NCBI RefSeq assembly: GCF_015670745.1
Contig: NZ_JADPCH010000001.1
Span: 155,088 to 219,087 of the forward strand
Origin: Collinsella aerofaciens
GTDB lineage: Bacteria > Actinomycetota > Coriobacteriia > Coriobacteriales > Coriobacteriaceae
Direction of reading: 5' to 3'
DNA length: 64,000 bases
The translations under genes and the position numbers were made by a program. The notes under the pieces were generated by a model, which was given only the letters and a program-made list of their open reading frames with translations, searched no databases and was not told where the DNA came from. Each line of letters starts with the position of its first letter. Within the stretch, counting starts at the first letter, position 1. Below are positions 1-8,405 of the stretch, piece after piece.

Positions 1-381
1 GTCGGGAACCTCGAAGGTGATGCCCTCGGGAGCCTCGACGATCACGGGGTGCGAGAAGCCCAGGGAGAACTCGAGGTTCTTGCCCTTCTGCTGGACGCGG
101 TAACCGACGCCGGCGAGCTCGAGCTTCTTCTCGAAGCCCTCGGAAACGCCAACAACCATGTTGTGGATGAGGGCGCGGGTGAGGCCGTGGCGGGCACGGG
201 TCTCACGCTCGTCGTCGGGACGGGAAACGGTGAGGACGTTGTCCTCGACGTTGATAGCGAGCTTCTCAAAGACATTGAGCTCGAGCTGGCCCTTGGGGCC
301 CTTGACGACAACGTTGTTGCCGTTGACTGCCACTTCGACTCCGGCGGGAATCTGGACAGGCTTATTACCGATACGAGACAC
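1..381 (-). CDS. rplF: 50S ribosomal protein L6, 5' part only
   Basis: Reading leftward from a GTG codon at 381-379, preceded by GGAGA, the frame begins [17 protein letters not shown] and continues with the L6 signature through GVGYRV to the window edge, so 127 codons are present and the C-terminal third lies outside. L6 binds 23S rRNA near the base of the L7/L12 stalk. It is the last visible gene of the rplE-rpsN-rpsH-rplF unit and starts 33 nt after rpsH. The GTG start is supported by the N-terminal match to the family and by the Shine-Dalgarno spacing. Confidence 0.96.
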   Translation of the reverse strand, partial: MSRIGNKPVQIPAGVEVAVNGNNVVVKGPKGQLELNVFEKLAINVEDNVLTVSRPDDERETRARHGLTRALIHNMVVGVSEGFEKKLELAGVGYRVQQKGKNLEFSLGFSHPVIVEAPEGITFEVPD

Positions 382-414
382 GGTGATCTCCTTTCCTTCT
401 ACCTACCGAGCGAA

Positions 415-813
415 TTACCAGACGTAAGCGATGATCTCGCCGCCGACGTTGTGCTTGCGAGCATCGCGGTCGGTCATGACGCCATGGCTGGTGGAAATAA
501 TGGCGGTACCAAGGCCACCGCGGACGCGGGGCATGTCGGCAACGCCGGTGTACTTACGCAGGCCCGGCTTGGAAATGCGACGGATGCCGTTGATGACCTT
601 AGCCTTCTTGGGACCATACTTAAGCGTGATGTGCAGAGTCTTCTGGGGAACGGTGTCCTCGACATCGTAGCCCTCGATGTAGCCCTCCTCGTGCAGAACA
701 CGAGCGATCTCGACGAGCTTCTTGCTGCTCGGCATGGAGACCGTGGCCTTGTTCACAGAGTTAGCGTTACGGATGCGCGTAAGCATATCTGCGATCGGGT
801 CTGTAAGGTTCAT
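415..813 (-). CDS. rpsH: 30S ribosomal protein S8
   Basis: A 132-aa protein beginning [18 protein letters not shown], which is the invariant S8 N-terminus, and ending in the typical GGEIIAYVW tail. S8 binds helix 21 of 16S rRNA and is the translational repressor of the spc operon in Escherichia coli; whether that holds here, where the spc operon is split, is unknown. An AAGGAGAAT ribosome binding site sits just upstream of the ATG. About 120 nt separate it from rpsN, wider than usual in this operon. Confidence 0.98.
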   Translation of the reverse strand: MNLTDPIADMLTRIRNANSVNKATVSMPSSKKLVEIARVLHEEGYIEGYDVEDTVPQKTLHITLKYGPKKAKVINGIRRISKPGLRKYTGVADMPRVRGGLGTAIISTSHGVMTDRDARKHNVGGEIIAYVW

Positions 814-932
814 ACAGATTCTCCTTCGTTCTTGATGAACACGTGCTCTTGGTTCTTCGCCGCCCTTAACGGCAAAGCCTTTTTAGCGCGTTTTCCCTGT
901 TCCAAACTGATGCTTGAAACGCTGGTAGTGAC

Positions 933-1118
933 TTACCAGCTGGCCTTCTTAACGCCGGGAAGCTCGCCCTTGAGTGCAAGCTCGCGGAAGCAGACACGGC
1001 ACAGGCCGAACTTGCGGTACACAGAGTGCGGACGGCCGCAGCGCTGGCAGCGCGTGTACTCACGAGTAGAGAACTTCTGCTTGCGATTGCACTTGACGAT
1101 CATCGATGTCTTAGCCAC
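933..1118 (-). CDS. rpsN: 30S ribosomal protein S14, zinc-binding short form
   Basis: A 61-aa S14 of the type Z class. Two CxxC pairs (CQRC around residues 24-27 and CRVC around 39-42) form the zinc ribbon, and the basic C-terminus ends LPGVKKASW. The short zinc form is typical of many Gram-positive bacteria; the long zinc-free paralogue, if any, is not in the window. It sits between rplE and rpsH as in standard spc operons. The ATG is preceded by GAGGAT. Confidence 0.98.
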   Translation of the reverse strand: MAKTSMIVKCNRKQKFSTREYTRCQRCGRPHSVYRKFGLCRVCFRELALKGELPGVKKASW

Positions 1119-1197
1119 TTATATCCTCCTCACATAGAGTATTGTTCGCCCCAAGCGCCGCCCCCTTGTGGGAACGGCGCTTATAGGGCAGGTGAAC

Positions 1198-1755
1198 CTA
1201 TTTCTTGAACGGGAAACCGAAGGCGTCCAGAAGGGCCTTGGCCTCCTCATCGGTATTGGCGGTGGTCACGAAAGTGATGTCCATACCGCGCTGGTGATCG
1301 ACGGAATCGAAGTCGATCTCGGGGAAGATGAGCTGCTCGGTGACGCCCATGGAGAAGTTACCACGGCCGTCGAAGCTCTTGGCGGAAATGCCGCGGAAGT
1401 CGCGGATACGGGGGATCGCGACGGAGGTCAGACGATCGAAGAACTCCCACATACGGTCGCCACGCAGGGTAACCTTGCAGCCGATCGGCATACCAGCGCG
1501 CAGGCGGAAGGTAGCGATGGACTTACGGGCACGGGTGATCATCGGCTGCTGTCCGGTGATGGCGCGCAGGTCGCGCACGGCACCGTCGATGGCCTTGGAA
1601 TCGGTAGCGGCCTCGCCGACACCCATGTTCACGACGATCTTCTCAAACTTGGGGATCATCATGACGTTCTCGTACTGGAACTTGTCCTGAAGCTGCTGCT
1701 TGACCTCGTTGTTGTACTTGGTCTTCAGACGCGGCACATACTTCTCTTCTGCCAT
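1198..1755 (-). CDS. rplE: 50S ribosomal protein L5
   Basis: A 185-aa L5 with family motifs [30 protein letters not shown] and the [10 protein letters not shown] region. L5 binds 5S rRNA and contacts the 30S head. In nearly all bacteria rplE directly follows rplX; here its start is followed upstream by about 310 nt of non-coding DNA and then purine-catabolism genes, and rplX lies 38.8 kb away at 40.6-40.9 kb. rplE is therefore the first gene of a transcription unit and needs its own promoter. An AAGGAG site precedes the ATG. Confidence 0.98.
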   Translation of the reverse strand: MAEEKYVPRLKTKYNNEVKQQLQDKFQYENVMMIPKFEKIVVNMGVGEAATDSKAIDGAVRDLRAITGQQPMITRARKSIATFRLRAGMPIGCKVTLRGDRMWEFFDRLTSVAIPRIRDFRGISAKSFDGRGNFSMGVTEQLIFPEIDFDSVDHQRGMDITFVTTANTDEEAKALLDAFGFPFKK

Positions 1756-1892
1756 TGTTCACTCCTTCTTGGGGTTTTAAGCACGGGGCGTGGCCACGAT
1801 GGGTTGTCCTCGTGCCTCCTGGCTGCATCCGCGCCGCTCATGGCATTTTGCGGTTTGGACTCGACGCAGCAGGAGCCGACAAAACAATCGGT

Positions 1893-1921
1893 ACTATACG
1901 CGCATCGGGAGCGTATTTCCA
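1893..1921 (-). promoter_or_regulatory. candidate promoter for the rplE-rpsN-rpsH-rplF unit
   Basis: On the minus strand a TATAGT hexamer (1893-1898) lies 17 nt downstream of TGGAAA (1916-1921), which matches 4 of 6 positions of TTGACA. It would give a leader of roughly 130 nt before rplE. The rest of the 311-nt gap (1756-2066) holds this leader and the inverted repeat at 1983-2049; I see no small gene in it. The call rests on hexamer resemblance and on the need for a promoter here. Confidence 0.35.
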
Positions 1922-1982
1922 GAAAAACCTCGTCTGCCTGCACAACTCCACAACTCCCCCGCACAAATGGGTCCCAAAAAGC

Positions 1983-2049
1983 AGTTGCGGTGAAATAGGG
2001 ACTGTTGGGCGACCTAACAGGCTTAAACAATCCGTATTTCACCGCAACT
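1983..2049. repeat. inverted repeat, AGTTGCGGTGAAATA family, copy 1
   Basis: Arms of about 24 nt (1983-2006 and 2026-2049) start AGTTGCGGTGAAATA on both strands and pair with about two mismatches around a 19-nt loop. The arm sequence is shared with the element at 4762-4840. It lies 17 nt downstream of the xdhC stop, where it could act as the 3' end of the xdhC transcript and insulate the rplE unit. There is no strong T-run, so terminator function is an inference. Confidence 0.85.
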
Positions 2050-2066
2050 TATTGGTGGGGATGCGA

Positions 2067-3110
2067 TTAGCGCTTGCGGGGGACGAGCTTGGTGCGGCGC
2101 AGGTTGATCATCTCGGCGGCAATGGAGATAGCGATCTCTTCGGGATCCTCGGCCTCGATGGCAACGCCGATCGGCAGGTGCAGCTCGTCGATCTGGTCCT
2201 GCGTAAAGCCCTCCTGCTCCAGGCGGGCGCGCACAAAGGCCGTCTTGCGACGCGAGCCCAGGCAGCCCAGATAGGCGGGTTTGGCACGCATGGCCTGAAT
2301 CACCACGTCGATATCGGACTTGTGACCCGCCGTGGCGACGACCACCAGGTCGCGCGGGCCGATGGGGCACTGCTTGCTCAGGCTCTTGTAGTCGACCAGA
2401 CGACGGTCGTAGACACCGGGCACCCAATCGGGGGTCAGCGTGCCGGGGCGGTCGTCGCAAGCCACGACGGCAAAGCCCGCCGCCGTGAGCACCCGCGCCG
2501 TCGCGGCGCCCACGTGGCCGCAGCCGAAGATATAGGTCAGGCCCTCGGGGCAGAGCGTCTCGATGTGCGCCGCGGGAATCTCGGAGGCTGCGTTGGTGTA
2601 GGTGACCTTACTCCCCTCCTCCACCAGCGAAAGCCCGGGGCAGCCCGCAATGGTGCGGCGCGATTCCTCGCCATGATACTCGGCAACATCGCCTTCGAGC
2701 GCGTTTGCGATAAACGGTTCAAAGTCGATGACGAAGTCGCCGATACGTCGATACGTCAAGACGTCGGCAATTTCCTGGAACAACGGTGCCTGGATCGCAT
2801 CCAGATGCAGATAGCACAGGCAGATGGCTCCGCCGCAGATCATACCGGTATCGGAGTTCTCGCCGCCCATGGTGTAGCGGACCAGACGCGATTGCCCCGC
2901 GGCCAGCAGCTCTCGCGCCTCGTCCAGCGCAAAAAGCTCGATCTTGCCGCCGCCGATGGTGCCCGCCTGGCTACCGTCGGCAAAGACGGCCATCCAGGCG
3001 CCCACGCCGCGCGGCGACGACCCCGCCGTGCCGGCCACGACCACGAGCTCGCACGTCTCGCCAGCACGCAGGGCGACAAGCGCCGCATTCACAGCATCGA
3101 GCTTTTCCAT
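2067..3110 (-). CDS. xdhC: XdhC/CoxI family molybdenum hydroxylase maturation protein
   Basis: 347 aa. The N-terminal XdhC/CoxI domain carries GSSPRGVGAWMAV and GTIGGGKIE, and the C-terminal Rossmann-type domain carries YIFGCGHVGAATARVL, CDDRPGTL and LGCLGSRRKTA. Family members bind molybdenum cofactor, support its sulfuration and insert it into xanthine-dehydrogenase-type enzymes. The client is presumably the Mo hydroxylase at 23445-26222. It lies 9 nt downstream of the yqeB-like gene and is probably cotranscribed. The partner cytidylyltransferase is at 6237-6851. Confidence 0.93.
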   Translation of the reverse strand: MEKLDAVNAALVALRAGETCELVVVAGTAGSSPRGVGAWMAVFADGSQAGTIGGGKIELFALDEARELLAAGQSRLVRYTMGGENSDTGMICGGAICLCYLHLDAIQAPLFQEIADVLTYRRIGDFVIDFEPFIANALEGDVAEYHGEESRRTIAGCPGLSLVEEGSKVTYTNAASEIPAAHIETLCPEGLTYIFGCGHVGAATARVLTAAGFAVVACDDRPGTLTPDWVPGVYDRRLVDYKSLSKQCPIGPRDLVVVATAGHKSDIDVVIQAMRAKPAYLGCLGSRRKTAFVRARLEQEGFTQDQIDELHLPIGVAIEAEDPEEIAISIAAEMINLRRTKLVPRKR

Positions 3111-3119
3111 TGCCGCCTT

Positions 3120-3914
3120 CTATCCTCTAAAGATATCGGTAAGCATAGCGAGTGCCTCGAGCACGCCGCCGCCGACCGACGTCGCCTTGTCCGAAATGTA
3201 GTTGATATAGCTGGCATCGCCGCGCGGATCGACATCGGCGCATTTAAAGCCCTCAGTCACCTGCACGCCGTTCGCCAAAAGCCCGCGCAGACAGCCATCG
3301 ATCTGCGTGCACATGGGCGAATCGCCCGCGTAGCCAATCACGTCTCCGGCGCTCACGATGTCGCCGATCGCGCGGTCGGACCGAAACACGCCGGCGGCGG
3401 GGCTGTGGATAACGCGCTCTCTGCCATAGCCAGCGATAATGCCCGGCACGCCCGTGTTGGGTTGGGGCGAACCCTGGGTAATGACACGGCCCAGGAAATG
3501 CCCGCGCATGGTCTCGACCACGGCGTCGCAATCGACCGGCGCGGTAAAGCCCGGCCCCACGGCGATGACGGTAGGCGCCATGTCGCGCGTGGTGCCCAGG
3601 TTGCGCTTGGCCAGAATCGCGTCGACCACAGCCGCGGGTTTAAGCTCATCGAGCATCTTGGCCTGAGGGTCCACCACGACGGCAACATCCCCCGCTTGGG
3701 TAATCTCGAGCGCCTCTGCCGGCGTCTGCGCCAAGCGAGCGCGAATGCCCTCGACCTGGACCTCGCCCAGGCGAATAGCCTCGCAAAAACTGATTGTGCG
3801 GCGGATGCACGTGGGAACCGCGATATCGGCCATAACGACCGACACGCCGGCGCGCACCAAGCGAGCGGCGACACCCGTGGCGATATCGCCGGCGCCGCGA
3901 ACATAAACGAGCAT
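3120..3914 (-). CDS. yqeB: YqeB family selenium-dependent molybdenum hydroxylase accessory protein
   Basis: 264 aa, starting MLVYVRGAGDIATGVAARL, with VIAVGPGFTAP and the GDSP.C..IDGCLRGLL segment of the EF2563/YqeB family. In comparative genomics this family, with YqeC, marks genomes having selenium-dependent molybdenum hydroxylases; its biochemical step is not established. Together with yqeC and xdhC this supports the view that the xanthine-dehydrogenase-like enzyme in this window is of the labile-selenium type. Upstream is the divergent yqeC with about 100 nt of shared spacer (3915-4016) that must contain both promoters. Confidence 0.9.
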   Translation of the reverse strand: MLVYVRGAGDIATGVAARLVRAGVSVVMADIAVPTCIRRTISFCEAIRLGEVQVEGIRARLAQTPAEALEITQAGDVAVVVDPQAKMLDELKPAAVVDAILAKRNLGTTRDMAPTVIAVGPGFTAPVDCDAVVETMRGHFLGRVITQGSPQPNTGVPGIIAGYGRERVIHSPAAGVFRSDRAIGDIVSAGDVIGYAGDSPMCTQIDGCLRGLLANGVQVTEGFKCADVDPRGDASYINYISDKATSVGGGVLEALAMLTDIFRG

Positions 3915-4016
3915 TCCCGGGGCACCTCCCTGTGCTACGGTTTGAGCAGAGCAAAAGCGGTTCGACCGCTACTCTGATGATTATTTATTATCACAGTATT
4001 ATACGGCGGTGAACAG

Positions 4017-4751
4017 ATGGAAACGGTTAGCGGCAATCTTGCCTCGGCGCTCAGGATCGAGCCGGGCATTACCGCGATTATCGGCAGCGGCGGCAAGTCG
4101 ACGTTGCTCAAAACGCTGGGTCTTGAGCTCATGCGCGCTGGCGGCCGCGTGCTCCTCTGCACCACCACGCATATGCTTCCCGTTGCCGGCGTGCCATGGG
4201 ACGGGTCGAATCGTCGCCTGGACGCCGCGCCTTGGAAGCCAGGTGCCCCACACGCCCCAGGCTGCACCTGCGAGGCCTGCGCGGGGCTTGCACGCGGAGG
4301 CATCTGCCAGGCAGGCATCTTGGACCCGGAGACAGGCAAGCTCTCCGCCCCCGCCGAGCCACTCGGCGAGCTGGCACAGCGCTTTGACTATGTGTTGGCC
4401 GAGGCAGACGGTAGCAAGCGACTCCCGCTCAAGGCGCATGCCGCCTGGGAGCCGGTAATTCCCGCCGCCACGGCAAACGTTGTCTGGGTCGTCGGCGCCT
4501 CGGGACTGGGCAAACCCGTCGCCGAGGTTGTCCACCGCCCCGAGCTCTTTTGCGAGCGTTGCGGCTGCGAGCTCACCGACACTGCCACCCCAGAGCGCGT
4601 CGCCCAGGTGCTCAATGCCGAGCTGCGGATGCTGAACCTCAACAATGCCCGCATCATGCTCAACCAAGTCGACACGCTCAGCGACCCCACGATGGCCGAC
4701 CGCTTCGAGGCAGCTCTCGACCACCCCGTCGTCGCCAGCAGCCTCAAGTAG
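4017..4751 (+). CDS. yqeC: YqeC family selenium-dependent hydroxylase accessory protein
   Basis: 244 aa. A P-loop-like GSGGKSTLLKTL near residues 22-33 and TTTHM around 50 match the YqeC family, predicted to be nucleotide-binding accessory factors of selenium-dependent molybdenum hydroxylases. Later motifs are DYVLAEADGSKRLPLKAH and LNQVDTL. It is the only plus-strand gene of this half-cluster, divergent from yqeB and convergent with the hydantoinase gene. A palindromic element at 4762-4840 fills the convergent gap. An isolated C-G-C-x-C segment near residues 85-90 (GCTCEACAG) may be a family variation. Confidence 0.88.
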   Translation: METVSGNLASALRIEPGITAIIGSGGKSTLLKTLGLELMRAGGRVLLCTTTHMLPVAGVPWDGSNRRLDAAPWKPGAPHAPGCTCEACAGLARGGICQAGILDPETGKLSAPAEPLGELAQRFDYVLAEADGSKRLPLKAHAAWEPVIPAATANVVWVVGASGLGKPVAEVVHRPELFCERCGCELTDTATPERVAQVLNAELRMLNLNNARIMLNQVDTLSDPTMADRFEAALDHPVVASSLK

Positions 4752-4761
4752 CCGGCCCCAT

Positions 4762-4840
4762 CTCCTCAGTTGCGGTGAAATACGGACTGTTTGGCCGCCC
4801 GACGGCCGCAAACAGTCCGTATTTCACCGCAACTGAGGAG
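4762..4840. terminator. long hairpin between convergent genes, AGTTGCGGTGAAATA family, copy 2
   Basis: Arms of about 35 nt (4762-4796 and 4803-4840) pair almost perfectly with a tiny loop. The inner arm reads AGTTGCGGTGAAATACGG and then ACTGTTT. It fills the space between convergent yqeC (ends 4751) and the hydantoinase gene (ends 4861), a typical place for a bidirectional terminator. It shares its arm sequence with 1983-2049, so it is also a dispersed repeat. No U-tract follows on either strand, so intrinsic termination is not assured. Confidence 0.75.
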
Positions 4841-4860
4841 GGGACACGGCATCTTTGCTG

Positions 4861-6228
4861 CTAGCGGGGGACGTAGCGGCCGGGTTGGGCTCCGGTGGGC
4901 TCGCCGTCGCGTGCCACCAGCACGCCGTTCACAAACACGACCTTGGCGCGGCCATGTGCCCCAAAACCCTCGAGCGGCGTGTAGTCCACAGCTTGATGCT
5001 GTGTCGCGGCACTGATTGTCCAGCGCGCTTTGGGATCCCACACGCACACATCGGCATCGGCGCCCTCGGCAAGACAGCCCTTGCGCGGGTACATGCCAAA
5101 CACGCGCGCCGGGTTCTCGCTCATCAAGCGGCACAGATCCTCGGGTCCCAGCTGTCCCTCAAAGCTCGTGGCAATCGCGACGGGACGATGCTCCACGCCG
5201 GGCCCGCCGTTGGGAATCGCGCGGAAATCGTCGCGCCCGCGGTCCTTTTGCCCGTGCAGGTTAAAGCTGCAATGATCGGTCGCAATCGTATCGATCTCGC
5301 CGGCCACAAGCGCCTCGCGCAGCGCGGCACGGTCGCCGGCATGGCGCAGCGGCGGGCTCATCACGTACTTGGCGCCCGCAAAGCCGTCCTCGCCCTGCTC
5401 CAGATAGCAGGTGTCGTCGAGCATCAGATACTGAGGGCAGGTCTCGACATAGATATTCTTCTGCCCGCGCGCCTTGGCCGCACGAATGGCCTCGAGCCCC
5501 AACTTGGTCGAAAGGTGCACCACGTTGACTGGGGCGTCGCCGGCCAGGTGCGCCAGATACAGCAGGCGGCTCACGGCTTCGGCCTCACACACGTCCGGGC
5601 GGCTGAGCGCATGCCCCTCGGGCCCATGAATCCCCTGCTCGTACACGCGCTTCTGCAGCTCATTCACCAGCGTACCGTTCTCGCAATGCACGCACAGTAT
5701 GCCGCCAATACGCTTGAGCTCCTCGAGCACCTCGAGCGTCTCGGCATCGTCCAGGCGCAAATGATCGTAGGCAAAGTAGGTCTTAAACGACGATACGCCC
5801 GCCTCGCGCATAGCCGAAAGATCGGCGCGGTTGCGTTCATTCCACTCGGCGAGTGCCATATGAAAGGCGTAGTTGGCCGTGCAGGTTCCGTCGGCACGGC
5901 GATGCCACTCGGCCAAGGCATCGGGCATGGTCACGCCGCGATCAGCCGTCGCGTAGTCCACGATGGTCGTCGTACCGCCGCAGGCAGCCGCACGCGTGCC
6001 GGTCTCAAAGCTATCGGCCGTCCAGTCCATGCCGGTCCAGCACTGCATGTGCGTGTGCCCATCGATAAAGCCCGGGAACACCCAACAGTCCGTGGCGTCC
6101 TGGACGGTATCGTCCTCACCCGGCTCAATCGCCGCGGCAATCCGCACAATCTTGTCGCCCTCCATGGCAAGATCGGCGCGGCGAAGCCCCTGGGGCGTCA
6201 CGAGCGCGCCGTTTTTGATGATGATCAT
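4861..6228 (-). CDS. hyuA: dihydropyrimidinase/D-phenylhydantoinase family amidohydrolase
   Basis: 455 aa. Amidohydrolase metal ligands are visible in GFIDGHTHM (residues 54-62), the probable carbamylated lysine in SSFKTYFAY (about 150), CVHCENG (about 180), NVVHLS (about 235) and the catalytic Asp in ATDHCSF (about 314). The closest named relative is E. coli HyuA (YgeZ). In the anaerobic purine/urate clusters described in gut bacteria this gene accompanies ygeX, ygeY, ygeW, ssnA and ygfK, where a cyclic amide (hydantoin-like) intermediate would be opened; the exact substrate here is inferred. It follows mocA by 8 nt. Confidence 0.9.
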   Translation of the reverse strand: MIIIKNGALVTPQGLRRADLAMEGDKIVRIAAAIEPGEDDTVQDATDCWVFPGFIDGHTHMQCWTGMDWTADSFETGTRAAACGGTTTIVDYATADRGVTMPDALAEWHRRADGTCTANYAFHMALAEWNERNRADLSAMREAGVSSFKTYFAYDHLRLDDAETLEVLEELKRIGGILCVHCENGTLVNELQKRVYEQGIHGPEGHALSRPDVCEAEAVSRLLYLAHLAGDAPVNVVHLSTKLGLEAIRAAKARGQKNIYVETCPQYLMLDDTCYLEQGEDGFAGAKYVMSPPLRHAGDRAALREALVAGEIDTIATDHCSFNLHGQKDRGRDDFRAIPNGGPGVEHRPVAIATSFEGQLGPEDLCRLMSENPARVFGMYPRKGCLAEGADADVCVWDPKARWTISAATQHQAVDYTPLEGFGAHGRAKVVFVNGVLVARDGEPTGAQPGRYVPR

Positions 6229-6236
6229 GTTGCTCC

Positions 6237-6851
6237 TTATTGATTAATACAGTTGGCCACGCGATCAAAATACGAGCAGGCGGCGATATGCTCCGTTATG
6301 CGTTGCTGCCCCTTGGCGGTATCGACGTCCCACAGCTCGTAGGCACGCGCCTCGACCAGCACCACATCGGTACGGTCCTTGAGGATCGAACCGCCGCCGT
6401 CCTTGCCCTCGAGACGTATGAGCGCATCGAACAATTCCGCCGGAAAGAGCACCGGACTCGAAGGCTCACCGTTGCACGCAAGACGCACCGGATGCTTGCG
6501 GCCACGCTCGTCAAATGTACGAACCATAGCCTCAAAAGAATCCGAACTCACGCGCGGCTGGTCGCCCGGCAAATAGAGGCAACCTTTCCAGTTGCGTTCG
6601 ACTCCCCACGAAAGGCCCGCACGGACGCTTTCGCTGCGCAGCTCGCCATCGTGCAGCACACACGGGCAATGCTTGTCCTCGCAAATCTGGGCGACCTCGG
6701 GCCAACGCGTCGAAACCACGACGTCAAAGCCCCGGGGAACCGAATCGATAGTCCAGGCAATCAGCGGCTTGCCATAGATATCGGCAAGCATCTTGTTGGA
6801 GCCAAACCGCTTGCCCTCGCCCGAGGCCATAATGACGCATCCAAGTTTCAT
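6237..6851 (-). CDS. mocA: molybdenum cofactor cytidylyltransferase, MocA/YgfJ type
   Basis: 204 aa from the ATG at 6851, chosen because GGGAGG lies just upstream and the protein then begins MKLGCVIMASGEGKRFGSNK, the nucleotide-binding N-terminus of MobA-like transferases. LPGDQPRVS near residue 95 is the metal/nucleotide site. Such enzymes convert Mo-molybdopterin to the MCD form used by xanthine-dehydrogenase family enzymes. It lies between the ygeW terminator and hyuA and is probably cotranscribed with hyuA. A longer reading exists from 6905 but lacks a ribosome binding site. Confidence 0.88.
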   Translation of the reverse strand: MKLGCVIMASGEGKRFGSNKMLADIYGKPLIAWTIDSVPRGFDVVVSTRWPEVAQICEDKHCPCVLHDGELRSESVRAGLSWGVERNWKGCLYLPGDQPRVSSDSFEAMVRTFDERGRKHPVRLACNGEPSSPVLFPAELFDALIRLEGKDGGGSILKDRTDVVLVEARAYELWDVDTAKGQQRITEHIAACSYFDRVANCINQ

Positions 6852-6938
6852 GGTGATACCTCCCCTGAAACCATCGTACCCATAACTCGCGCCGCGGGCA
6901 TCCACATCGAAAGCGCTTATCCCGCACGCCCGCGATGC

Positions 6939-6978
6939 AAAAAAGGGGCACCCCGCCGGTTGGCAGAGCGCCCCCTTT
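6939..6978 (-). terminator. rho-independent terminator after ygeW
   Basis: On the minus strand AAAGGGGGC and GCCCCTTTT flank a roughly 22-nt loop, and the 3' arm runs into six Ts. It is 24 nt past the ygeW stop and separates ygeX-ygeY-ygeW from mocA-hyuA, implying a separate promoter for mocA at about 6852-6938. Confidence 0.75.
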
Positions 6979-7001
6979 ACATGGCTTACCTCAACCCGGC
7001 T

Positions 7002-8204
7002 TTAGGCCTGGAACCAACGGGCGGTATTGCGCTCGTCGAGGGCCTTGAGGGTAGCGGCGGGATCGGCAACCTTCTGCAGGAACATCATGGCTGCGATGGC
7101 GTACGGCTTGTAGCTGGCCTCCTTGTACATGCCCACACGGTGCATGTCGAAGACGTCGGCGTTAACCTCGCCGTGCTCGCAGGAGACACCGGAGATGTCG
7201 GCGGGCAGCGGGTGCATAAAGATGGTGTCCTGGCCGTTGGCGGTCTTCTCCATGAGCTCGGTCGTGGAGCACCAGTCCTGATGGGTGGCGTTCTGGGCGA
7301 GCAGCTCCTTCTCGAGCGCTGCGATGCCGGCGTCGTCGCCCTCGGCGTACAGGTTGGTGCGCTTCTCCATGGCGGCAAACGGAGCCCAGCTCTTGGGGAT
7401 CACGATGTCGGCGCCCTCGAAGGCCTCGGCCATGGTGTTGACCTGCTTAAAGGTGGTGCCGGACTCGGCGGCATAGCTCTTGGCGCGCTCGACGACCTCG
7501 GGCATGAGGTCGTAGCCCTCGGGGTGAGCCAGGGTGACGTCCATGCCAAAGCGGGGCAGCAGGCTGATCAGCGACTGCGGGCAGGACAGCGGCTTGCCGT
7601 AAGAGGGCGAATAGGCCCAGGTGACGGCAACCTTCTTGCCCTTAAGGTTCTCGAGGCCGCCAAACTCGTTGATGAGGTAGAGCATGTCGGCAGAGGACTG
7701 CGTGGGGTGGTCGGAATCGGACTGCAGAGAGATGAGCGTGGGACGGTGATCCAGAACGCCATCCTCGTAGGCCTGCTGCACGGACTCGGAGACCTCGGCC
7801 ATGTAGGCATCGCCCTTGCCGATGTACATGTCATCGCGGATGCCGATGACGTCGGCCATGAAGGAGATCATGGTAGCGGTCTCGCGGACGGTCTCGCCGT
7901 GGGCGATCTGGGACTTCTTCTCGTCCAGGTCCTGCAGCTCAAGGCCGAGCAGGTTGGCGGCCTTAGAGAAAGAGAAACGCGTACGGGTGGAGTTGTCGCG
8001 GAACAGGGAGACGGCCAGGCCCGAGTCGAAGATCTTGGACGAAACGTTGTTCTCACGCAGCTCGCGCAGGGCGTCGGCGACGATGTAGAGAGCCTTGAGC
8101 TCATCGGTGGTCTTGTCCCAGGTGTGCAGGAAGTCGCTGCCGTACATACCCTTAAAATCGAGGCCGTTCAGCTGCTCGACGAGCTCGGTAAACTTAGCGT
8201 CCAT
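7002..8204 (-). CDS. ygeW: YgeW family carbamoyltransferase
   Basis: 400 aa from the ATG at 8204 (AAAGGAC upstream). It is an aspartate/ornithine transcarbamoylase-fold protein: the carbamoyl-phosphate loop is FRDNSTRTRFSF (about residues 80-91) and the second signature is FMHPLPADISG (about 325-335). The YgeW subfamily is knotted and did not use Asp or Orn in published work; in purine clusters a carbamoylated urea-type intermediate is proposed, yielding carbamoyl phosphate. No carbamate kinase gene is in the window. About 200 nt with a stem-loop separate it from ygeY. Confidence 0.93.
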   Translation of the reverse strand: MDAKFTELVEQLNGLDFKGMYGSDFLHTWDKTTDELKALYIVADALRELRENNVSSKIFDSGLAVSLFRDNSTRTRFSFSKAANLLGLELQDLDEKKSQIAHGETVRETATMISFMADVIGIRDDMYIGKGDAYMAEVSESVQQAYEDGVLDHRPTLISLQSDSDHPTQSSADMLYLINEFGGLENLKGKKVAVTWAYSPSYGKPLSCPQSLISLLPRFGMDVTLAHPEGYDLMPEVVERAKSYAAESGTTFKQVNTMAEAFEGADIVIPKSWAPFAAMEKRTNLYAEGDDAGIAALEKELLAQNATHQDWCSTTELMEKTANGQDTIFMHPLPADISGVSCEHGEVNADVFDMHRVGMYKEASYKPYAIAAMMFLQKVADPAATLKALDERNTARWFQA

Positions 8205-8358
8205 GGAAATGTCCTTTCTAAAGATGAAACGATCGCAGTGAGTAGATGTGCTCCGGCATGCGCGTGTGGCTAGAACATGCAGAGCACCATGACGAGGACC
8301 CGCCACCGTTGAGGAAGCATGGGAGATAACGACCGCGGGCCCCAAGTCAACAGGAGGC

Positions 8359-8383
8359 GCCGGGGGCATAAACTGTCCCCGGC
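8359..8383 (-). other. intercistronic stem-loop between ygeY and ygeW
   Basis: GCCGGGG and CCCCGGC pair around an 11-nt loop, 23 nt beyond the ygeY stop and about 155 nt before ygeW. No T-tract follows on the minus strand, so it looks more like an mRNA stability or attenuation hairpin than a full terminator. Confidence 0.6.
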
Positions 8384-8405
8384 TCAACAAAATCGAGGAA
8401 TGGGA

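Noticed and set aside
1755..3977. 740-codon open frame on the plus strand opposite xdhC and yqeB
   Set aside because: Antisense frame kept open by high-GC codon bias; the minus strand encodes two clear families.
4017..4751. Metal-binding protein because of CTCEAC
   Set aside because: The P-loop and overall pattern fit YqeC; the Cys cluster alone is not enough.
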